From: Sulfopaludibacter sp035606355
GTDB taxonomy: Bacteria > Acidobacteriota > Terriglobia > Bryobacterales > Bryobacteraceae
Assembly (NCBI GenBank): GCA_035606355.1
Contig: DATNFO010000018.1
Location: 62,001 to 126,000, forward strand
DNA: 64,000 nt
Direction of reading: 5' to 3'
Shown: positions 17,977 to 25,545 of the stretch, piece after piece
Numbering within the stretch: the first letter of the stretch is position 1
Layout of the letters: each line of letters begins with the position of its first letter
Position numbers and translations under genes: made by a program
The notes under the pieces: model-generated
The model's input: only the letters and a program-made list of their open reading frames with translations
Database searches by the model: none
What the model was told of the DNA's origin: nothing

Positions 17977-18046
17977 GCTAGCTCCGATCGCCTGCGACAG
18001 TCTGGCGAGACCCGTCGCTACGTCTGGATTGCGATATTGGCTGAAT

Positions 18047-19343
18047 ATGGCAAGCGCAGTCCCTCGCGAGATTATCGATTCGTGGTTGCATGCGGTTTAT
18101 GGCCGCGGGTTTGACCGGCCGCGGCCGGACGTCGCCGCGCGGCTGCTCGCGCAGCATCCGGCGCTTGCATCCATCGATGCATACCTCGCTCGCGCGGCCG
18201 GCAACGAGGAGATGGTTCGCGCGGCAATCGCGGAGAAATCCGAGTGGGTGCGCACGCCCGGCGGCCCGATGAAGATACTGCCCTCTTTGCGCCGTGACGT
18301 TCTCCGGTCTCTCGCAGGTCTCCGAATTCCTGCCTCGCTTGGATAACTGCGCGCGCCTCCTCCTGGACGCGGGAGCAGACCCGAACAGTTCGTGGCTCGA
18401 CCCCGAATGGGAATACTCGTTGAGCGCGCTGTATGGAGCGGCGGGCCTCAATCACTCGACCGCGCTCACCAGGATGATGCTCGCGGCAGGGGCGAATCCG
18501 AACGACAACGAATCGCTCTACCATTCGCTGGAGGGCAAGACGCTCGAACGGACGCGCCTGCTGCTCGCCGCCGGAGCGCGTGTGACGGGCACGAACGCGC
18601 TGTTCCGGGTTTTGGATTTCGACACTCTGGAGGCGCTGCAATTGCTGCTCGAGAACGGCGGCGACGCCAAGGAGGAATCGAAATCTCTCGGCCGTCCGCT
18701 TCACCATGCTCTGAAGCGGCGCAGGTCGGCGGCGCATATACAGATGCTGCTGGATGCGGGAGCGGATCCGGCTGCGCCGAATCCCGATGGTGTGACTCCG
18801 TATCGTCTCGCGTTGCGCAGTGGTTTGACCGATATCGCCGCGCAGCTACTGGCGCGGGTTCCCGGTGAAGCGCCTCTCTCGGCGCGCGAACAGTTGGTAG
18901 CCGCGTGCGCCCGCGCCGATGCGGAGAGCGCGCGTGCCGTGTTGGCCTCACAGCCGGACTTAATCGGGAAACTGAGCGACTATCAATTGCGCACGCTGCC
19001 GGACCTTGCGGCCGAAGGGCACTGGTCCGCTGTTCGCACGATGCTGGAAGTGGGTTGGCCCATCGATGTGACCGGCGGCAATTGGCGGGCGAGCGCGCTC
19101 AATCACGCGGTGTTTCGCGGCGACGCCGGCATGACGGAATGGCTTCTGGCGCACGGAGCCGATTGGCGCGTTCAGCATGGGTACAAGGACAACGCGATCG
19201 GCACGCTCAGTTTCGCCTGCATGGCGCGCGCGAGCGAAGGCGGCGACTGGTTGGGGTGCGCGAAGGCGTTGCTGGCGGCTGGAGTGCCAAAGCCGGCGGG
19301 GATTACTTATTCACCGAGGACATCGCTAGTCTTTGTATCTTAG
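18047..19343 (+). pseudogene. Ankyrin-repeat gene broken by frameshift
   Basis: The first part, from the ATG at 18047 (MASAVPREIIDSWLHAVYG), reads in one frame to about 18268. The second part, with clear ankyrin repeats (CARLLLDAGADPN, TRMMLAAGANPND, HIQMLLDAGADPAAPNPDG), reads in another frame from about 18273 to 19343. The two parts form one continuous cytosolic ankyrin protein if a small indel is assumed between 18266 and 18290. A second shift near 19300 is possible, because another frame gives DYLFTEDIASL where the protein should end. A sequencing error cannot be excluded, but two lesions point to decay. Confidence 0.7.
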
Positions 19344-19383
19344 GCGACCGCGCGTTTTTGGCGCGTGCCCGCATAATTGAGCA

Positions 19384-20076
19384 GTGCGGCGGGTGTTCCT
19401 CAGCTTGATGGCGTGCGGCTTGTTGGGCGCGCAGTCGCTCCCTCGCTTGGGAGTCGCGATCGGCGCATCCACGCTCGGCGCGGAGGTGCAGGCTGCCACT
19501 GCTGTGACGCATAGTTCCAACCTTCGGTTCGGCTTCAACGCGTTCAGTTATAGCGATACGTTTTCGAGTCACGGCATCGGGTACGATGGAACGCTCACGC
19601 TTCGCTCGGCGGAGATTCTGTTCGATCAGTACATTCGCGGACCGGTGCACGTCAGCCCCGGCTTGATGTTTTACGACGGTAACAAAGCGGAAGCTGCTGC
19701 GTCGGTGGCGGGCGGCCAGGCGTTCACACTGGGCGGCGCGACTTACGTCAGCCAGCCGGGTAACCCGATCGGCGGCACCGGGACCGTGGATACGCGCAAG
19801 GTTGCTCCCATGCTTTTGATCGGCTTCGGCAATCTGCTGCCGCGCAGCGCGCGCCACTTCACGATGAACTTTGACGCAGGCGTCGTGTTTCAGGGCTCGC
19901 CGCATGCCAGGCTCGCGCTGAACGGCGGCGCGTGCGTGGCGAACGCCTGCCTGGATGCTGCTACGAATCCAATCGTTCAGACCAACATACTGGCGGAACA
20001 GAATCGCATCGAAAACAACCTGACTGCGTTTCGATACTACCCCGTTGTCTCGCTGACGTTCGGTTATAAGTTCTGA
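19384..20076 (+). CDS. Putative outer-membrane beta-barrel protein
   Basis: 230 residues from a GTG start. A signal peptide (1-16) leads into alternating polar/hydrophobic strands (LRFGFNAFSYSDTF, MFYDGNKAEAAASV, HFTMNFDAGVVFQG). The C-terminus VVSLTFGYKF ends in Phe, the usual outer-membrane insertion signal. The exact family is not recognised. Its TGA overlaps the ATG of the GH5 gene by one base. Confidence 0.7.
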   Translation: MRRVFLSLMACGLLGAQSLPRLGVAIGASTLGAEVQAATAVTHSSNLRFGFNAFSYSDTFSSHGIGYDGTLTLRSAEILFDQYIRGPVHVSPGLMFYDGNKAEAAASVAGGQAFTLGGATYVSQPGNPIGGTGTVDTRKVAPMLLIGFGNLLPRSARHFTMNFDAGVVFQGSPHARLALNGGACVANACLDAATNPIVQTNILAEQNRIENNLTAFRYYPVVSLTFGYKF

Positions 20077-20993
20077 TGGTGCGGACGGCGGGCACGGGTT
20101 TCACGGCCGAAGGCTCGCCGTTTCCGGTGGTGGGCGTCAATTGCTATTTTCTCTCGCGCTGCGGCGACGAGGCGCGCGAATCGACGCTGGCTTCGATACA
20201 GGCTGCCGGCGCGAACACGATTCGCAGCACCGCGTTCCACAATCCCGCAGGACTCGGACAGCTCGATGCGTTAGTCGCTGCCGCGGAACGCGCCGGTCTT
20301 CGCCTGATTCTGCCGCTCGTCAATTACTGGGACGACTTCGACGGCATGAGCGGATACCTGGAGCGGCTCTTTCCCGGCGAGCGCCTGGCGCGCGAGGAAT
20401 TCTATTCGCGTCCGCAAGCGCGCGCGGCGTTTCAGGAATGGATCGCGACTGTGGTGAAACGCGGGTATCGCGATTCGCCGGCGATCCTGGCGTGGGAACT
20501 CGCGAATGAGCCGCGCTGCGGCCGCGATTGCAGGCCGATGCTGGCGTGGATCGCGGAAATGGCACCGTTCGTCAAGAGCCTCGATCCCAACCACCTGGTG
20601 GCAGCGGGAGATGAAGGGCACGCGGTGGTGGATGAGATTCTCGCGATACCGGAGATCGATTTCGGGACGTATCACTTCTACCCGGCCGCGCATCAGATGA
20701 ATGTGCCGCCGGCGTATGGGCGGGAATGGATCGCCAGGCATATCGACGCGGGCCGGCGCGCGAACAAGCCGGTGCTGCTGGAGGAATATGGCATCGCCGG
20801 GCCGTACCGCGATGCGTGGTACGCCGAGTGGCAGAGCGCGGTGTGCGAGCTCGGCGGCGCGGGCGACCTCGTGTGGATGATGGGCGGCCGCCATCCCGAA
20901 GTTGCCGCTTATCGCGACGAGTACACGGTCTACTCGGCGGAGGAGATTCCGTCGCTGGCGCGCCATGCCGCGGCCATGCTCCGGCGGACGTGA
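20076..20993 (+). CDS. Glycoside hydrolase family 5 (mannanase-like)
   Basis: 305 residues. The GH5 barrel has the acid/base E145 in WELANEPRC and the nucleophile E237 in LLEEYG; FGTYHFYP carries the conserved His/Tyr. The opening VVGVNCYFLSRCGD and the NTIRSTAFH segment fit the beta-mannanase branch (GH5_7-like). No signal peptide is visible, so it acts in the cytosol or leaves by an unknown route. It is translationally coupled to the upstream barrel protein (TGATG), which could be a sugar or polysaccharide channel; that link is inference. Confidence 0.85.
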   Translation: MVRTAGTGFTAEGSPFPVVGVNCYFLSRCGDEARESTLASIQAAGANTIRSTAFHNPAGLGQLDALVAAAERAGLRLILPLVNYWDDFDGMSGYLERLFPGERLAREEFYSRPQARAAFQEWIATVVKRGYRDSPAILAWELANEPRCGRDCRPMLAWIAEMAPFVKSLDPNHLVAAGDEGHAVVDEILAIPEIDFGTYHFYPAAHQMNVPPAYGREWIARHIDAGRRANKPVLLEEYGIAGPYRDAWYAEWQSAVCELGGAGDLVWMMGGRHPEVAAYRDEYTVYSAEEIPSLARHAAAMLRRT

Positions 20994-21096
20994 AGCCACC
21001 TCTCGCGCGTGGGTGTTTTCCAAGGGCAGTCTGTTGAATACGATACAAATTGCGCGTTTTTAACTCTCGTTTCGTTAGATAATGGCATGCTAAGCG

Positions 21097-24000
21097 ATGC
21101 TGAAACGAGTGTTGTCCCTGGGAGTGTGCCTGTCCGCCACATTGGGTGCGGCGCAATCGACGTTGGAGCGCGAGTTTCAGCAGACCGTACGACCTTTTGT
21201 TAACAGCTATTGCGCGGGCTGCCACAGCGGCTCATCTCCCGCCGCGCAGTTTGACCTGAAGTCGTTCACCACACTTGAATCGGTGACGAAAGAGTTCCCG
21301 CGCTGGCAACTGGTAATGGCGCGCCTGAATGCTCAGGAGATGCCGCCGAAGCCCGTGCCGCCGCCGCCCGCCGATGCGCGCCGCCGTGTGATTCAGTGGA
21401 TTCAGTCGCTGCGAGCGGAAGAGATTCGCAAGAGCGCGGGCGATCCGGGTATCGTCCTGCCGCGCCGCTTGAGCAACGCCGAATACAGCTACACGATCGC
21501 CGACCTGACCGGTCAGGAACTGCAGCCCACGAAGGAGTTTCCGCTGGACCCCGCGAATCAGGCGGGTTTCGATAACTCCGGCGAATCGCTGACCATGTCT
21601 CCCGCGCTACTTACTAAGTACTTACAGGCGGCGCGCGATGTGGCGGACCACTTAGTCTTCAAACCGGACACGCTCGACTTCGCGCCATATCCGATGCTGG
21701 TGGAAACGGACCGTGAGAAGTATGCCATCCAGCGAATCGTCAACTTCTATTACGCCCAGCCGACCGACTTCGCGGATTACTTTCAGGCAGCGTGGCGCTA
21801 CAAGAATCGTGCGGCGATCGGGAAGCCGATGGCGACGCTCACGTCGATAGCGGCGGAATCGAAGGTAAGCGCGAAGTATCTGCCGGTGGTTTGGGGCATT
21901 CTGCATGAATCCGGCGCCGTTGGTCCGGTGGCGAAGCTGCAGCGCATGTGGCGTGAGATTCCGCCCGGCGCCGCGCCGCAACTGCTGCGCGCGCGCTGCG
22001 TGGAGATGCGCGATTTCGTGGTGAAGATCCGCAAGCATACGGCGATGCAGTTTGCGGCTCCGAAAGTGCGCGGGCTTCCGGCCGGGTCGCAGCCGCTGCT
22101 CAGTTGGAAGAATTTGCAGTTTGCCACGCATCGCCGGCAGGCGGACGTTTCGGTGCTGCGCAACGATGGCGACATACAGCAGCCGCTGCCGCCGATTCCG
22201 CAGTTTCCGGATCTGCATCGCGAGACGGCGCCGTATTGGACGGCCGTATCGGCGAGCATGCGCGCGGGAGACGCGGACTTAATAGTTCCGGCGGCGCAGC
22301 GAGCGATTTACGAAGCGGCGTTCCAGCATTTTGCCAGCGTGTTTCCCGACGCTTTCTATGTGAGTGAGCGCGGCCGCTACTTCCCGGACGATCGTTACGA
22401 TAAGGGTCGTCTGCTGAGCGCGGGCTATCACAACACGATGGGCTACTTCCGCGACGATGTGCCGCTCATGGAGTTGATCCTCGACGAGAAAGGCCAGAAG
22501 GAGCTCGAGCGTTTGTGGAACGAGTTCGATTTCGTCGCGGCATACACGGAGCGCACCTGGGAGCAGTATTACCTCAATCAAAGCGGTGAAGTGGATGGGA
22601 AGGGCGACGAAGCCGGGTCGCCACGGCCGGCGAATCACGCGATCGCGGACGCCGCGATCATTCAGGAGCTGAAGGAGAAGTATCTGGCGAAGTGGGCTTC
22701 CAATCCGGGTAACGATTCCGTTGCTCAGGAAGCGATCACCCATCACTTTGTGGGCGTGAACACCACACTGCGCGCGCTGGAAGAGGAGCACGCCAAGGCC
22801 GAGCCGAAGCATTTGGATGCGCTGCTGGCGCTCGCCGAGCGCGCTTACCGGCGTCCGCTGGCGAAGAGCGAGCGCGATGACTTATTGGCTTACTATCGCG
22901 AACTGCGCGGCAAGACGGACGGTTCGCATGAAGATGCAGTGCGCGGAACGCTGGTGAGCATTCTGATGTCGCCCGATTTTTTGTATCGCATCGACTTGTT
23001 GGATCCGAAGCTTGGCCCGGTGCGTACGGCGCTGCCGCCGCGCATGCCGGGGACGCTGCCGCTCTCGCCGTACGCGCTGGCCAGCCGGTTGAGTTATTTC
23101 GTGTGGAGCAGCATGCCGGATGCGGAACTTCTGTCGCATGCGGCGTCGGGCGACCTGACGCGTCCGGAGGTGCTGCTTGCGCAGACGCGGCGCATGCTCA
23201 AGAGCGATCGCGTGCGCGGTTTAGCGACGGAGTTCGGCGGCAACTGGCTGGAGTTCCGCCACTTTGAAACTTCCAATACGGTGGATCGCGATCGCTTCCC
23301 GCAGTTCACCAATGAGCTGCGCCAGGCCATGTTCGAAGAGCCGGTACGCTTCCTGGAAGATGCGATTCGTTCCAACCGCTCTGTGCTGGACATGCTCTAT
23401 GGCCGTTATACGTTCGTGAATCCTGTGCTGGCAAAACATTACGGAATTCCCGGTGTGACGGGCGCCGCCGATCACTGGGTGCGAGTGGATGACGCCGATC
23501 AGTATAATCGCGGCGGCATTTTGCCGATGTCGGTGTTCCTGACGCAGAATTCGCCGGGGCTGCGAACGAGTCCGGTGAAGCGCGGGCATTGGGTGGTTCG
23601 GGATGTGCTCGGGCAGGTGATTCCGCCGCCGCCTCCGGTGGTGCCGGAGCTGCCGAGCGACGAATCGAAAGCCGAGTTGCCGATTCGCGACATGCTGGCG
23701 AAGCATCGCCAGAATCCGCTGTGCTCGGCATGCCACGCGAAGTTCGATGGAGCAGGCCTCGCGTTCGAAGGCTACGGGCCGGTGGGCGAATCGCGCGCCA
23801 AAGACCTGGCAGGCCGTCCGGTGGATGCCAAAGCGGAGTTCCCGGGCGGCGGCGAAGGCTCGGGAATCGAGGGCGTGAAGGAGTGGATTCGCGAGAAGCG
23901 GCAGGGCGAATTTGTAGAGAATGTCACGCGCAAGCTGGTGGCTTATGCGCTGAATCGCTCGCTGCAACTTTCCGATGAGGACCTGGTGGAGCGCATCGTT

Positions 24001-24126
24001 CAGCGGCTTCCGGCGAATGGATACCGCTTCGATGCGGTGATTGAAAGCATCGTTACAAGCCCGCAGTTTGTGAACGCGAGGCGGCCGGTACAGCACGAGT
24101 CATCTGAGATAGAATCCAGGAGGTGA
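21097..24126 (+). CDS. DUF1592 multidomain c-type cytochrome-like protein, long form
   Basis: 1009 residues with a signal peptide (1-20). Haem motif CAGCH lies at 39-43 and a second CxxCH in CSACHAKFDGAG near residue 870. DUF1587 (RLSNAEYSYTIADLTG), DUF1595 (RAYRRPLAKSERDDLL), DUF1592 (ALASRLSYFVWSSMPDAEL), DUF1588 and DUF1585 follow in order. Compared with the 797-residue copy at 2551-4944 it holds about 200 extra residues between DUF1587 and DUF1595. It is followed at once by a DUF1552 gene. A periplasmic dihaem redox role is likely; the substrate is unknown. Confidence 0.9.
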   Translation: MLKRVLSLGVCLSATLGAAQSTLEREFQQTVRPFVNSYCAGCHSGSSPAAQFDLKSFTTLESVTKEFPRWQLVMARLNAQEMPPKPVPPPPADARRRVIQWIQSLRAEEIRKSAGDPGIVLPRRLSNAEYSYTIADLTGQELQPTKEFPLDPANQAGFDNSGESLTMSPALLTKYLQAARDVADHLVFKPDTLDFAPYPMLVETDREKYAIQRIVNFYYAQPTDFADYFQAAWRYKNRAAIGKPMATLTSIAAESKVSAKYLPVVWGILHESGAVGPVAKLQRMWREIPPGAAPQLLRARCVEMRDFVVKIRKHTAMQFAAPKVRGLPAGSQPLLSWKNLQFATHRRQADVSVLRNDGDIQQPLPPIPQFPDLHRETAPYWTAVSASMRAGDADLIVPAAQRAIYEAAFQHFASVFPDAFYVSERGRYFPDDRYDKGRLLSAGYHNTMGYFRDDVPLMELILDEKGQKELERLWNEFDFVAAYTERTWEQYYLNQSGEVDGKGDEAGSPRPANHAIADAAIIQELKEKYLAKWASNPGNDSVAQEAITHHFVGVNTTLRALEEEHAKAEPKHLDALLALAERAYRRPLAKSERDDLLAYYRELRGKTDGSHEDAVRGTLVSILMSPDFLYRIDLLDPKLGPVRTALPPRMPGTLPLSPYALASRLSYFVWSSMPDAELLSHAASGDLTRPEVLLAQTRRMLKSDRVRGLATEFGGNWLEFRHFETSNTVDRDRFPQFTNELRQAMFEEPVRFLEDAIRSNRSVLDMLYGRYTFVNPVLAKHYGIPGVTGAADHWVRVDDADQYNRGGILPMSVFLTQNSPGLRTSPVKRGHWVVRDVLGQVIPPPPPVVPELPSDESKAELPIRDMLAKHRQNPLCSACHAKFDGAGLAFEGYGPVGESRAKDLAGRPVDAKAEFPGGGEGSGIEGVKEWIREKRQGEFVENVTRKLVAYALNRSLQLSDEDLVERIVQRLPANGYRFDAVIESIVTSPQFVNARRPVQHESSEIESRR

Positions 24127-24131
24127 AGCAC

Positions 24132-25463
24132 ATGGCGCGATCGAAGAAAAAATCGGGGCAAGGCGTTTCCCGCCGCGCTATTCTCCGCGGCGCGGGCTGC
24201 GCGGTAGCGCTCCCGTGGCTGGAATCATTGAATGCGTTTGGCGATACGCCGGGAGCAGCGGCATTCCCGAAGCGCTTCGGCGTCATGTTCCTGGGCAACG
24301 GTATTAATGAGGATCATTGGAAGGCCGAAGGCGAGGGCGCGGCAATGAATCTCAGCCGCACGCTGGAGCCGCTGGAGCCGCTGAAGCAGAAGATCAACGT
24401 GGTGGAAGGGCTGCATGTGAATGCGCTCATCGGGCAGGGAATTCATCCCGCGCAGACGGGCAGTCTGCTTTCCGGCGCGAAGATCACCAAGGGCGCGATC
24501 ATTCATTCCGGCATCAGCGTGGACCAGATGATCGCCAGCCGCGTGGGAGAGGAGACGCCGCAGAGCAGCATTGTGCTGGCGTGCGATCAGCCCATGACGG
24601 GGTATCACGAGACGAACTTCTCGCTGGCGTACAGCTCACACATTTCCTGGCAGACTCCGGATTCGCCGGTGCCTGTGGAAGTGTATCCTTCGCTGGCGTG
24701 GGACAGCGTGTTCGACAATCGCGGCGCGATGCAGAATATCAGTGTGCTGGATCGCGTAAAGGATCGCGCGGAAGCGTTGACGCGCAAGATCGGGTCGACG
24801 GACAAGAGTAAGTTGGATGAGTTTCTGACGAGCGTGCGCGAAGTGGAGAAGCGGGTGGAGGGCGCGCGCAAGAGCAAGGATTCGGCGGACGAGTCGGCGA
24901 AGGCGAAGAACACGGTCGCGATGGCGATGGAGCGTCCGGCGAATGGGCTGCCGGAGGATCTGCGCGAGCACGCCAGGCTGATGTGCGACATCATCGCCAT
25001 TGCGTTTCAGACGGATAAAACTCGCGTGGCCTCGCTTTTGATTTCCCGCGATTTATCGGCGATGTATTATCCGTTTCTGAATGTGCGGGACGGGCATCAT
25101 GCGGCTTCGCACGATAATAAGTCGGACGGGTATGAGCGGATCGCGCGATTCCATGTGAGTCAATTCGCGTACCTGGCTTCTAAGTTAGATGCGATGCAGG
25201 AAGGCGATGGCACGGTGTTGGATCACAGTTGCCTGATGTTCCTCTCTAACTTGTGGATCGGACGGCTGCATGACAATACGCGGCTGCCGGTGGTTTTGGC
25301 GGGCGGACTCGGCGGGACGTTGCAGACTGGCCGCGTGCTGAATTACTTGCAGGACGGGGCCGCGGGACGGAAGATGTGCAGTTTGTATTTATCTTTGATG
25401 GATCGGTTTGGGATCAAGCTGGATGAGTTTGGGGATGCGCGGGAGCGGCTGGCTCGGATTTAA
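24132..25463 (+). CDS. DUF1552 protein with Tat-like signal, second copy
   Basis: 443 residues from the ATG at 24132. AGGAGG (24118-24123) lies 8 nt before it, overlapping the end of the DUF1592 gene. A GTG at 24123 is possible but sits on the ribosome-binding site. The leader has VSRRAILRGAGCAVALPWL, twin-arginine-like. Shared family segments with the first copy include LAYSSHISWQTP and DGHHAASHDNKSDG. The protein should be exported folded and work with the haem protein before it. Confidence 0.9.
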   Translation: MARSKKKSGQGVSRRAILRGAGCAVALPWLESLNAFGDTPGAAAFPKRFGVMFLGNGINEDHWKAEGEGAAMNLSRTLEPLEPLKQKINVVEGLHVNALIGQGIHPAQTGSLLSGAKITKGAIIHSGISVDQMIASRVGEETPQSSIVLACDQPMTGYHETNFSLAYSSHISWQTPDSPVPVEVYPSLAWDSVFDNRGAMQNISVLDRVKDRAEALTRKIGSTDKSKLDEFLTSVREVEKRVEGARKSKDSADESAKAKNTVAMAMERPANGLPEDLREHARLMCDIIAIAFQTDKTRVASLLISRDLSAMYYPFLNVRDGHHAASHDNKSDGYERIARFHVSQFAYLASKLDAMQEGDGTVLDHSCLMFLSNLWIGRLHDNTRLPVVLAGGLGGTLQTGRVLNYLQDGAAGRKMCSLYLSLMDRFGIKLDEFGDARERLARI

Positions 25464-25472
25464 GATTAGGGG

Positions 25473-25521
25473 ACGCAGATTAACGCGGATAAGAAAATGT
25501 GTTATCCGCGTTAATCTGCGT
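25473..25521. terminator. 20-bp perfect stem between convergent genes
   Basis: Arms at 25473-25492 and 25502-25521 (ACGCAGATTAACGCGGATAA and its exact complement) enclose a 9-nt loop. A third partial copy of the arm follows (TTCATCTGCGTCC). The DUF1552 stop is 10 nt upstream and the protease stop 25 nt downstream on the other strand. It is a good candidate for a bidirectional terminator or a dispersed repeat. Confidence 0.75.
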
Positions 25522-25545
25522 TCATCTGCGTCCGATAATTTGCTT

